This document shows positions 40,714-48,938 of a stretch of DNA of 64,000 bases, in pieces (position 1 is the first letter of the stretch; each line of letters opens with the position of its first letter). The stretch is from Pseudoalteromonas shioyasakiensis. Lineage in GTDB: Bacteria > Pseudomonadota > Gammaproteobacteria > Enterobacterales > Alteromonadaceae. A program made the position numbers and the translations under genes. Under the pieces are notes generated by a model. The model saw only the letters and a program-made list of their open reading frames with translations, searched no databases and was not told where the DNA came from. The stretch covers positions 827,501 to 891,500 of the forward strand of contig CP058414.1 of the NCBI GenBank assembly GCA_013391845.1, written 5' to 3'.

Positions 40714-41094
40714 ATGGAATTAGAGCAAAATAGCGATTTAACCCTTCCTCTTTTTTATTTCGATGAAAATCTTCATAGCCGTGACATCGAGTCTCCAGAT
40801 TTACTATTGCATGTAACGCTAAGCGAAGAGTTACTCGCACAGCTTTGCCAAAACCCAGCTGTTGATAGCAGTGTCGCAATTGCTATTAATGAATACCGTC
40901 TTGAAGTGTTAAATGATGACTATCAAGCATTGAATGATGGCGAGCACGATGCGCAACTGACTTTAGTTCGTGGGCCACTATTAAGCGCTATGCTTAGCTG
41001 CGACAATGACCAAACCTTTGTGTCGCCTCAAGTTGATATGATGCCGACCTTTGATTTAGGTGATGACGTTGAAGATATCGAGGAGGAAGGATGA
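40714..41094 (+). CDS. Acidic protein of unknown function coupled to cti
   Basis: A 126-residue soluble protein, strongly acidic, with a tail of Asp/Glu (DLGDDVEDIEEEG). No signal peptide or membrane segment is visible. A TATACT hexamer at 40670-40675 is a plausible -10 element. Its last codons overlap the start of the Cti gene by four bases (ATGA), so the two are translated together. I do not recognise the family. Given the coupling, it may serve the isomerase, for example in regulation, but it appears cytosolic whereas Cti is exported. Confidence 0.75.
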   Translation: MELEQNSDLTLPLFYFDENLHSRDIESPDLLLHVTLSEELLAQLCQNPAVDSSVAIAINEYRLEVLNDDYQALNDGEHDAQLTLVRGPLLSAMLSCDNDQTFVSPQVDMMPTFDLGDDVEDIEEEG

Positions 41095-43427
41095 GAAAAC
41101 TCCTCACGACCGTATTTGGCCTCATTTTATTAAGTGGCTGTGCTTATCTAGGTGCAGCTCATTACGATGAACTGTTTGGTGAAGAGCAGCCAAGAGAGCG
41201 TGTTGTTGCCGCATCAACTTTAGAGGGGGCAGAGTTTTTAAACGATGTAAAACCTGTTCTCGATACTCGTTGTGTTGTTTGTCACGGCTGTTATGACGCA
41301 CCTTGTCAGCTTAAATTATCTTCAGTTGAAGGAATTGACCGAGGTTTAAGTAAAGAGCTTGTCTATGATGGTACTCGGTTATTAGCGCAAGAGCCAAGCC
41401 GCTTACTATTTGATGCGACAAGTACCGCTCAGTGGCGTGAAAAAGGTTTTACCCCAGTACTAAATGAGCGTGCACAAACAGAAGAAGCTAATCTTGCTGG
41501 AAGTGTGCTTTACAATGCTTTAGTGCTTAAGCAAAGCAGCCCACTGCCTAAGCAAGCTATTTTAGGCGATGAGTTTGATTTTTCACTCGATCGTGAACAA
41601 ACATGTACCACGATGAACGAGTTTGACTCATTTGCTAAGGATAATCCTCACAGTGGTATGCCTTATGGTTTGCCTGGTATCTCAAGCGAAGAATTTCAGC
41701 ACCTTGCTAAATGGCTTAAAAAGGGCGGTTACCTTGCTCATATTGAGCCTCCTGAAGAAGGAGTGCTAAAACAAGTCGAACGCTGGGAAGCTTTCTTAAA
41801 CCAAGATGGTTTAAAGCATCAACTAGCGGCTCGCTATATCTATGAGCACTGGTATTTAGCACATATTTACTTCCCTGAGCATGGCGATAAACACAGTTAT
41901 TTTAAGCTAGTACGTTCTTCGACTCCGCCGGGTGAAGAGATTAAATATATTAGTACACGTCGCCCTTATGAAGATCCTAAGGTTGAGCGAGTTTACTACC
42001 GATTGATGCATGACCGTTCGACTATCTTAGCGAAAACACATTTACCTTTAGCATTAAATGACGAAAAGCTAGCGCGCATAAACTCGCAATTTATTGAGGC
42101 TGATTACCAAGTAAATAAACTACCAAGCTATAAACCAGAAGTCGCATCAAACCCATTTAAAGCGTTTGCTGCAATCCCAGTAAACTCACGCTATCAATTT
42201 ATGCTTGATGAAGCTGAGCTGATTATTATGGGCTTTATTAAAGGGCCTGTTTGTCGTGGTCAAATTGCGTTAAACGTGATTAACGATCAGTTCTGGGTTG
42301 GCTTTGCGAAACCTGAAATGGCGGCGACACCAAAAGTGGGTGAATTGTTGTTACAACATGAAGATGCCTTAGCATTACCAGCTGAAGAAGAAAGTAATGC
42401 CTTGCCGATTTCTAGTTGGGTGAAGTATTCAAAACGCCAAAACAAATATTTGTCTGCTAAAGTTGCACTGGCAAATAAAATGTTTGAGAACGGTCAGCAC
42501 CTAACAACAGATTTACTTTGGCAAGGTGATGGTCATAACCAAAATGCAGCACTTACGGTGTTTCGTCATTTTGATAGCGCAACGGTTGTTAAGGGCTGGA
42601 TTGGCCAGCAACCAAAGACCGCTTGGATACTTGATTACGCATTATTTGAACGTATTCACTACCTGCTGGTGGCGGGCTTTGATGTGTATGGCAACATTGG
42701 TCATCAGTTGTTAACTCGCTTGTATATGGACTTTTTACGTTTAGAGGGTGAAGCAAACTACCTTGCCTTGTTACCAGAAGCTAAGCGTAAAGAAATTAAA
42801 GCCCAGTGGTATCGTAAATCACCACCTAGCTTAACGAGCTTCTTTGAAGATGAATTGTCATTTAGTCAACCTACAGGCATTGAATACAAAACCAAGGACC
42901 CTCAATCTGAGTTGTTCAATATGCTTAAAGATAAACTGAAGCCCATTTTGAGCCCTCGCTATGACTATACCAAAGTGCCTGAACCATTGGCTAAAATTAA
43001 CGATCTTCCGGTTAAAGCCGTTAACTTGCTGCCGCAAATTTCATTTGTGTTAGTCAAAGGTAGCGATGATAAACATAAGGCATACACCCTGATCCACCAT
43101 AATGCTCATTACAATATTTCAAGCTTACTGAACGAAGAGGGTCAGCGTGCTTATGATGAAGATACAGTGACGATTGTGCCTGGATTTATAGGTGATTACC
43201 CAGAAGCAATTTGGTATCTACACAACGAACAGCAGATTGCTGCATTTGCAGCTGGGCTTGCAAAAGCAACAGATGAAGCAGCCTACAGAGATCTGAAAAG
43301 CGAGTTTGCAATTCGCCGTACGCATCCGCAGTTTTGGCAATATAGTGATATTTTACACCGTGTAGCAAAAGAATATCGTGGCGTCGAGTTTGGTTTGTTT
43401 GATTATAATCGATTGGAAAATAGATAA
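41091..43427 (+). CDS. cti: Fatty acid cis/trans isomerase (Cti)
   Basis: Cti converts cis-unsaturated fatty acyl chains of membrane phospholipids to trans, a fast stiffening response to solvents or heat known from Pseudomonas and Vibrio. The 778 residues match the family. The N-terminus has an exported-lipoprotein look (LLSGC, C17), and a heme-binding CVVCH motif (61-65) continues as GCYDAPCQL, the hallmark of Cti. A terminator lies 23 bases after the stop. It is cotranslated with the preceding acidic protein. Confidence 0.93.
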   Translation: MRKLLTTVFGLILLSGCAYLGAAHYDELFGEEQPRERVVAASTLEGAEFLNDVKPVLDTRCVVCHGCYDAPCQLKLSSVEGIDRGLSKELVYDGTRLLAQEPSRLLFDATSTAQWREKGFTPVLNERAQTEEANLAGSVLYNALVLKQSSPLPKQAILGDEFDFSLDREQTCTTMNEFDSFAKDNPHSGMPYGLPGISSEEFQHLAKWLKKGGYLAHIEPPEEGVLKQVERWEAFLNQDGLKHQLAARYIYEHWYLAHIYFPEHGDKHSYFKLVRSSTPPGEEIKYISTRRPYEDPKVERVYYRLMHDRSTILAKTHLPLALNDEKLARINSQFIEADYQVNKLPSYKPEVASNPFKAFAAIPVNSRYQFMLDEAELIIMGFIKGPVCRGQIALNVINDQFWVGFAKPEMAATPKVGELLLQHEDALALPAEEESNALPISSWVKYSKRQNKYLSAKVALANKMFENGQHLTTDLLWQGDGHNQNAALTVFRHFDSATVVKGWIGQQPKTAWILDYALFERIHYLLVAGFDVYGNIGHQLLTRLYMDFLRLEGEANYLALLPEAKRKEIKAQWYRKSPPSLTSFFEDELSFSQPTGIEYKTKDPQSELFNMLKDKLKPILSPRYDYTKVPEPLAKINDLPVKAVNLLPQISFVLVKGSDDKHKAYTLIHHNAHYNISSLLNEEGQRAYDEDTVTIVPGFIGDYPEAIWYLHNEQQIAAFAAGLAKATDEAAYRDLKSEFAIRRTHPQFWQYSDILHRVAKEYRGVEFGLFDYNRLENR

Positions 43428-43449
43428 ATTTCTGTTGAGTGTCATCTTT

Positions 43450-43472
43450 AAAGCCCACTTCAAGTGGGCTTT
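43450..43472 (+). terminator. Terminator of the cti operon
   Basis: AAAGCCCACTT pairs perfectly with AAGTGGGCTTT around a short loop, followed by C and T residues. Confidence 0.85.
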
Positions 43473-43524
43473 CTTGTATTCTATGAACTACAATTATTTT
43501 AAAAAAAATAATGAGTAAAGCACG

Positions 43525-45273
43525 TTGCAGCTAATCATAGATATTAGAAAACGATATCGCTGGGGATTATTGGCGATTGCTATATTGATCTCTGTATCAG
43601 CTATCTTGATACAGAGCCTTTTGTATATCCAAAAGGGTGATGCCAAAGTCATTAATATTGCCGGTAAGCAACGCATGCTGTCACAAAAAATAGCCTTGTA
43701 TGGCAATGCACTTACCAATCTTGAATCCGAACATTTTCAACAGCAACACCGAAGGCTATTGCAACAATCCGTTGAGCAGTTCATTGCAGGGCATCAATTT
43801 TTAATTCAGCAAGATGAGCAAGGTCACTATATTCATTTGAATGAGGCGCTTGAGGCTCATTACTTCTCGCCGCCTACTGCATTAGATGAGCACGTGAAGC
43901 GTTATGTTAGTAAAGCGCAGCTATTACTCAACAATACCGATGGTTTTGGCTATGTGGATCGCCCAACATTTGTTAGCAACCAGCTTGAGGCGCTGCTAAC
44001 TAAACTGGACCAAGCGGTTAAATTACTTGAGCAAAAATCAGTTCAAAAAGTGACATTTTTGGCGGTTTTAGAGTTGTTGTTTTGGCTCACAACCATAGCG
44101 TTATTAGTCGCTGAGCTATTTTTCATTTTTAAACCTATGGAGAAACTGATCACTAACAACATTGCTAAGTACAAGGAGCAAAAAGAGTTTGCTGAGCGTG
44201 TAAATAAAAATAAAGAGCGTTTTATTGCCCGCACCAGTCACGAGTTTAGAACACCATTGCAAGGATTAACTGCATCAATCGAAGCCCTTGATATTAGCGA
44301 CAGTCAGCAGCTAACTAAACAGCAGGCGCTTTATTGCGTTAACAGGTTGGTGGCAATGCTAGATGAGCTAAATGACTTACATCAGCTTACCTCGGGAGAA
44401 TGGCAGTTAAGCTTTACTAGCAGCAATTTGTTATCAACATTAAAGCAAGCTATCTCACCGTTTGGATATGCCTGTAATGATAAAGGTATTACCTTGAGCG
44501 TGAATTTAGCTGAGTCACTCAATAAAGAGGTAATCACTGACCATGCTAGGCTGACTCAAATCGTTGCTGAAATTATTAATAATGCCGTTAAATTTACTCC
44601 AAGCCAAGGCCGTATTGCCGTAACAGCAGCGTGTCAGGGTGAGCGGCACTTTGTAATGGAAATACAAGATAACGGTAAAGGCTTTGAAAAACCGCCGACA
44701 GACTTACTTAGTTACGAAAATGACTTTGAACAACATTTCCAAGGGTTAAAAACTGGGGTGCTACGGGTTATGCACATTGTCAAAGCATTAAAGGGAGAGA
44801 TCCAATTTCTTAATGCCGAGCCACAAGGTGCGAAGGTGGTGATGAATTTAGAGCTAGAGTGTGCAACCACACCTGCAATGCCTGAGTCAATTCCGCAATC
44901 TTTACATTGTTTAATCGTCGAAGATAACCCACTTAATGCCACTATTTTAGGACGTATAGTAAGTCATTTAAATTACAGTTTTGATGTGGCTGAAAATGGT
45001 TTAATCGCCACAGATAAAACGTCAGATAAGCACTATGATTTAATCTTTATGGATTTGAATATGCCGGTTATGGATGGCTTTAAAGCAATTGATATTATTC
45101 GCAATGAGCAGGGCCAGCAGGTGCCTATTTTGGTGGTAACTGCCAATACATCAAATGATGATTTGCAACGAGTGTATGAGCTTGGGGCAAACCTGCACGT
45201 ATACAAACCTATCACCCTAGATTCGGTGCAAAAAGCTCTCAGCATTTTATTTACTGAGAGCTCACAGGGATAA
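43525..45273 (+). CDS. Hybrid sensor histidine kinase with PilJ/NarX-type N-terminal domain
   Basis: A 582-residue membrane sensor. One helix (14-34) is followed by a periplasmic type IV pilus/NarX-like sensor domain beginning GKQRMLSQKIALYG, then a second helix (about 176-200). A HisKA domain carries H239 in RTSHEFRTPLQG and a HATPase follows (AEIINNAVKFT, DNGKGFEK). The receiver has D510 in FMDLNMPVMDG and K at VYKP. The G2 ATP-lid region (GLKTGVLRVMHIVK) departs from the usual GxGLGL. The start is a TTG at 43525 with a weak ribosome site, because no in-frame ATG precedes the first helix. A DNA-binding partner is not encoded next to it. Confidence 0.88.
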   Translation: MQLIIDIRKRYRWGLLAIAILISVSAILIQSLLYIQKGDAKVINIAGKQRMLSQKIALYGNALTNLESEHFQQQHRRLLQQSVEQFIAGHQFLIQQDEQGHYIHLNEALEAHYFSPPTALDEHVKRYVSKAQLLLNNTDGFGYVDRPTFVSNQLEALLTKLDQAVKLLEQKSVQKVTFLAVLELLFWLTTIALLVAELFFIFKPMEKLITNNIAKYKEQKEFAERVNKNKERFIARTSHEFRTPLQGLTASIEALDISDSQQLTKQQALYCVNRLVAMLDELNDLHQLTSGEWQLSFTSSNLLSTLKQAISPFGYACNDKGITLSVNLAESLNKEVITDHARLTQIVAEIINNAVKFTPSQGRIAVTAACQGERHFVMEIQDNGKGFEKPPTDLLSYENDFEQHFQGLKTGVLRVMHIVKALKGEIQFLNAEPQGAKVVMNLELECATTPAMPESIPQSLHCLIVEDNPLNATILGRIVSHLNYSFDVAENGLIATDKTSDKHYDLIFMDLNMPVMDGFKAIDIIRNEQGQQVPILVVTANTSNDDLQRVYELGANLHVYKPITLDSVQKALSILFTESSQG

Positions 45274-45286
45274 CCTAAGTATTAAA

Positions 45287-45910
45287 TTAGTGTGTTACCT
45301 TGATGTCGCCAACACCCACTTCTACTTCAATATCGTATTGGCCGTTGCCACGATAGCTTGAGTGCGAGCTAACAACTTTTCGGCTGGTATTACCGTCATT
45401 TTTTAAGCCGCGAATTTTGGTGTCGCCCACACCGGTATCAAGCTCTATGTGTTTGTAGTCATCAAGCGCACTATCAATTCTTACCGCGCCCACACCTAGT
45501 TCAATATCAACCGAATTACTCGCATCGTTAATTTCGATATCGCCAACACCTAGTTCGACATCAATTGCCATCGATTTAGGCATTTTTACATGCCAGTCTT
45601 GTTGAATGTCATCGTTATCTAATTTTAAGTTAAGTGAGCTAGCACTTTGCGAATGGCTTAATTCAATATCTGATAAATCAACATCAGAGCTGAACCAGCT
45701 ATTGTCATTCTTTGGTTCAATGCGTACCGTAACTACGACTTCGCTGCCGTCATAGCTTTCAACTTCTAAGCTGCCTACCGGAAAATCAATATCAAGCTGG
45801 CTTGCGCCATTAATTGCGAAGTTGTGACTTAGTTCGCGTGAATCTTTTGCCATAGCGTATGACGTTGTCAGTGCTAGGCCTATTGCTGCTACACAAAGTA
45901 ATTTTTTCAT
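45287..45910 (-). CDS. Secreted DUF4097-like repeat protein
   Basis: A 207-residue exported protein with a clear signal peptide (1-21, ending AMA). The mature part consists of short beta-strand repeats, best seen as IDVELGVGDIEI, VDIELGVGAVRI, ELDTGVGDTKI and IEVEVGVGDIKV. Repeats of this type predict a beta-solenoid of the putative-adhesin DUF4097 kind. It is convergent with the sensor kinase gene (13 bases apart) and divergent from modF. Its function is unknown; anchoring or envelope structure is possible. Confidence 0.82.
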   Translation of the reverse strand: MKKLLCVAAIGLALTTSYAMAKDSRELSHNFAINGASQLDIDFPVGSLEVESYDGSEVVVTVRIEPKNDNSWFSSDVDLSDIELSHSQSASSLNLKLDNDDIQQDWHVKMPKSMAIDVELGVGDIEINDASNSVDIELGVGAVRIDSALDDYKHIELDTGVGDTKIRGLKNDGNTSRKVVSSHSSYRGNGQYDIEVEVGVGDIKVTH

Positions 45911-46039
45911 AGTCTGTTTCCTGTTGATGACCTTTTATACCTTAGTCGCAGCTGTGTTCAAAAAAGGTTTAAACGAATTTTATTTTTTTATCGAATGCGG
46001 TAACGTCAACCTAACGGTAACTTAGAATGAGGATTCAAA

Positions 46040-47497
46040 GTGCAACAAGTACAGTTGGTTAATGTTAAAGCCAGCCTAAAGGGGCAGGGTAATGACGTTT
46101 ATTATTTAGATGATCTCAATATCAATGTATCGCCATTGCAGCAATGGGTTTTACTAGGCGCTAATGGCGCGGGAAAATCGGCCGTGGCTGCTGCCATTGC
46201 AGGTTTTGCGAAAATAGAGCAAGGCCACTATGAGAATCGCTTTGAGCGAATTGCGTTAGTTTCCCCTGACAGTCAAAAGCAACTCCTCGCAACTGAGCTT
46301 ACAAAAGATCTAGATGATATTATTGATGGCGTAACTACTTTTAGTACGGTTTATGAGCTTATAATTGCTGGTCGGGACGAACATCAGCTTGATAGCGAGT
46401 TGCTTCAGCAGTTAATTAGCCTATTTGATTTTAGTGACAAAGTTAGCAAAGCATTTCGCGATTTATCAACCGGTGAAACCCGCAAACTTATGCTGATTCG
46501 AGCATTAATAGGTCGACCAGATTTACTTGTACTTGATGAGCCTTTTGATGGTTTAGATGTCACGGCCATGACTGAGCTCAATCAGTTACTAGCTAAGTTT
46601 AGTAAAACAACGACCCTCATTTTTGTGCTCAATCGGTTAACGGAAATACCAGATTTTGTTGATCACTACGCCTATGTTAAAGAGGGCCATGTGATTCAGC
46701 AATTAGCAAACCCCTCCCCTGAGCAGCGCGATGACTTACTAAAGTTATTACATCTCACTCATACTCAGTTACAGATACCTGAGGCTGATATTGACCATCA
46801 AGCGCCTCCGCTCGATGACTCTATGCTGGTAAGACTCAATAACGCAGCAGTGGGCTATGGCGGTGAGGTCGTTTTTGAAAAACTAAACTGGCAAATAAAC
46901 CAAGGCGAGCATTGGCAGTTAACAGGCAAAAATGGTTCAGGTAAAACCTGTTTGCTGAACCTTATCACTGGTGATAACCCACAGTGTTATAACAATGATA
47001 TTAAGGTGTTTGGCTATCAGCGCGGAAGTGGTGAGAGTATTTGGCAAATTAAACAGCACATTGGTTATATTTCTAACGCGCTGCATATGGATTATCGGGT
47101 CAGTATCTCGGCGCTCAATACGGTAGTTTCGGGCTTTTATGACAGCATTGGTCTTTATCAAAAAGCCACTGATAAACAGCTAACCATTGCTAAAAAGTGG
47201 TTGGCTTTATTAGGTTTAAGTGATAAACAAAGCAGCTCATTTAGTCAGTTGTCTTTTGGTGATCAACGCTTGCTGTTAATTGCACGAGCTATGGTTAAGC
47301 ACCCTAATTTATTGATTCTTGATGAACCTTGCTTAGGTCTCGATGAAGCAAATAGGCAGCGAGTTTTATTACTGATAGAAAAGATCTGCGCTGCAGGTAC
47401 CAGTACCGTGGTTTATGTTAATCACCACGCGAGTGATAAAATTGTAGGTATCGAAAACTATTTAGAGATGTCTGATTTCACAAAAAAAGCGCCATAA
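46040..47497 (+). CDS. modF: Twin-ATPase ABC protein ModF
   Basis: Two ABC ATPase domains lie in one 485-residue chain. Domain 1 has GANGAGKSAVA, LSTGETRKLML and LDEPFDGLDV; domain 2 has GKNGSGKTCLL, the segment HIGYISNALHMDYRVS and LDEPCLGLDE. The LSTGETRK and LHxDYRV signatures match E. coli ModF (formerly PhrA) closely. ModF is thought to belong to the molybdate transport set, but no modABC or modE is nearby, so its partner is unknown. The start is a GTG with a GAGG site. The stop lies inside a terminator hairpin. Confidence 0.9.
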   Translation: MQQVQLVNVKASLKGQGNDVYYLDDLNINVSPLQQWVLLGANGAGKSAVAAAIAGFAKIEQGHYENRFERIALVSPDSQKQLLATELTKDLDDIIDGVTTFSTVYELIIAGRDEHQLDSELLQQLISLFDFSDKVSKAFRDLSTGETRKLMLIRALIGRPDLLVLDEPFDGLDVTAMTELNQLLAKFSKTTTLIFVLNRLTEIPDFVDHYAYVKEGHVIQQLANPSPEQRDDLLKLLHLTHTQLQIPEADIDHQAPPLDDSMLVRLNNAAVGYGGEVVFEKLNWQINQGEHWQLTGKNGSGKTCLLNLITGDNPQCYNNDIKVFGYQRGSGESIWQIKQHIGYISNALHMDYRVSISALNTVVSGFYDSIGLYQKATDKQLTIAKKWLALLGLSDKQSSSFSQLSFGDQRLLLIARAMVKHPNLLILDEPCLGLDEANRQRVLLLIEKICAAGTSTVVYVNHHASDKIVGIENYLEMSDFTKKAP

Positions 47498-47507
47498 AGC
47501 GCTTTTT
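47484..47507. terminator. Bidirectional terminator after modF
   Basis: AAAAAGCGC and GCGCTTTTT form a perfect stem around CATAAA, with the modF stop inside the loop. A T run is present for both directions, so it can serve the convergent TraB/GumN gene as well. Confidence 0.85.
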
Positions 47508-47525
47508 ATATTCGGATTACTTAAC

Positions 47526-48404
47526 TTATATACGGGTAATGGTAAAACCTTTATCTGTTAGTTGTTTTAACAATCCGTGTTGCTCAGGTAGGTGTAAAGC
47601 CCCGACAGCAATAAACAGCTTTTCTTTACCGATGCGAGCAGATAGTTGATTAACCCAATTGTTGTTACGGTCTATCAACATAACTTGCTCACTTAGCTGA
47701 CCATATTGAGAGTCATCAAAACTTTCGTTGTAAAACTGCGTAAGTGTTTTCATATCGCCCGATTTCCAAGCCTTAATAAGACCAAAAAAGTAGGTATCTA
47801 CATCAGCAAGTTGGTCGAATGTTTCTTCGATCATTTTGTCATTCATAATTGCTAAGTGTTCAAACATTTCCATTTGGTGTTCTAGGGTTTCTAGCTCACC
47901 TACTGATATGTCATGCTGTTTAGCATAAGCAAGTACTTGCTTGTCGATGCCGTACGGATCTGAAAAACCAACACTTTGGAACTCCATTTGCATCATGGTG
48001 ACCATTACCGCCCACGGTGCTAGGTTTTTAAACATCGCAATATCAATTGATTTATCAGCAAAGTATTTTTGTAATTTAGTGTAGTTTTCTGGCGATAACT
48101 CTGACTGTAAGGTTTTACCATTTTTCAGCATCATAAATGGCAATGACCGGCGCTGCATTTCCATGGGGGAAATCACGCTGATATCGACTTCAACGATGAC
48201 TTTATCTGAGTTATCGAGTGCTTTAGTTACCTTGCTTGGTAATCCTTTCATGCTTTTATCACCAACATGGACAGTACCAAATAAATAAGAAGTAACTCCG
48301 TTTTTCTCTACTTTCCATAATCCCGGCTCTGCGAGTACATGTTGGCTGAAACCAAGCAGTAGCAGCATAAAAAACAGGGCATTTATACGCTGGACGAACT
48401 TCAT
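47526..48404 (-). CDS. TraB/GumN family protein
   Basis: A 292-residue exported protein with a signal peptide (to about residue 26, ending VLAEP). It begins with the GLWKVEKNGVTSYLFGTVHVGD segment in shortened family form. TraB/GumN members share a GTxHxxD-type motif and a later acidic helix, and are suspected metallo-enzymes. I chose the ATG at 48404 because it has an AAGGAA site; an upstream ATG at 48419 has none. No partner gene is adjacent. The activity is unknown. Confidence 0.85.
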   Translation of the reverse strand: MKFVQRINALFFMLLLLGFSQHVLAEPGLWKVEKNGVTSYLFGTVHVGDKSMKGLPSKVTKALDNSDKVIVEVDISVISPMEMQRRSLPFMMLKNGKTLQSELSPENYTKLQKYFADKSIDIAMFKNLAPWAVMVTMMQMEFQSVGFSDPYGIDKQVLAYAKQHDISVGELETLEHQMEMFEHLAIMNDKMIEETFDQLADVDTYFFGLIKAWKSGDMKTLTQFYNESFDDSQYGQLSEQVMLIDRNNNWVNQLSARIGKEKLFIAVGALHLPEQHGLLKQLTDKGFTITRI

Positions 48405-48655
48405 AACTTTCCTTTTCATAACGTGGTTATTTTCAATACTAAACTAATTTTTCAGAGGCGTTAAAATAAATCAGCTTAAAGCAAAGAAAATTGCATGTTT
48501 TTGATAAAAATTAATCAATCATAGAATAGTGAATAACGAGGTATGAAATTTCGATATATAAAAAATAGTGAAATATAAATCTCGATATTTTCATTTGTTA
48601 GATATTTATTTCTTTAATTTTGCTTTTTAGACTGTTTTTTGAATTGATTTTTATG

Positions 48656-48684
48656 TTGACTTACAGGCCCTAGCGCGGTACTAA
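48656..48684 (+). promoter_or_regulatory. Promoter of the ilv operon
   Basis: TTGACT (48656-48661), a 17-base spacer and TACTAA (48679-48684) lie just upstream of the leader peptide, below an AT-rich region (about 48470-48650) that could act as an UP element. Together with the leader and attenuator these account for the 48420-48938 gap. Confidence 0.7.
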
Positions 48685-48747
48685 TAGAAAAAGGCAGCGG
48701 GATGGCTAGATATCCGCTACAAATGAACAAATTTTGGTTACAGATAA

Positions 48748-48819
48748 ATGCTTACAAACAAACTTTCTCTAATTCTAATTAACGTCGTGGTGATTATTAT
48801 CACCGCGGGGGCTAGTTAG
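48748..48819 (+). CDS. ilvL: ilv operon leader peptide
   Basis: A 23-codon ORF starts at ATG 48748 and ends at TAG 48817-48819. It encodes a peptide whose core is LSLILINVVVIII, i.e. dense Leu, Ile and Val codons. Ribosome stalling at these codons when charged tRNAs are scarce is the established attenuation mechanism for ilv operons. It is followed by a terminator and by competing pairings described in the findings. It is too short for standard gene callers. Confidence 0.9.
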   Translation: MLTNKLSLILINVVVIIITAGAS

Positions 48820-48843
48820 TGCTTAGAGAAAAGTAAAGCATTT

Positions 48844-48884
48844 AAAAGCCCCCCGCACTTAACAGTTCGGGGGGCTTTTTCGTT
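48844..48884 (+). terminator. Attenuator terminator of the ilv operon
   Basis: AAAAGCCCCCC pairs with GGGGGGCTTTTT around a short loop, followed by CGTTTT. It lies 25 bases after the leader peptide stop and 55 bases before ilvG. The left arm could instead pair with GCGGGGGCT at 48805-48813, giving an antiterminator. Confidence 0.9.
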
Positions 48885-48938
48885 TTAAGGTTTGAGTCGC
48901 AGCAAATACACAATGTCACTGAGGAATGAGGATTTACG

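Noticed and set aside
45234..45262. Terminator at the end of the sensor kinase gene
   Set aside because: AGCTCTCAG/CTGAGAGCT forms a stem, but it lies inside the coding region and has no T run, so a terminator role is not supported.
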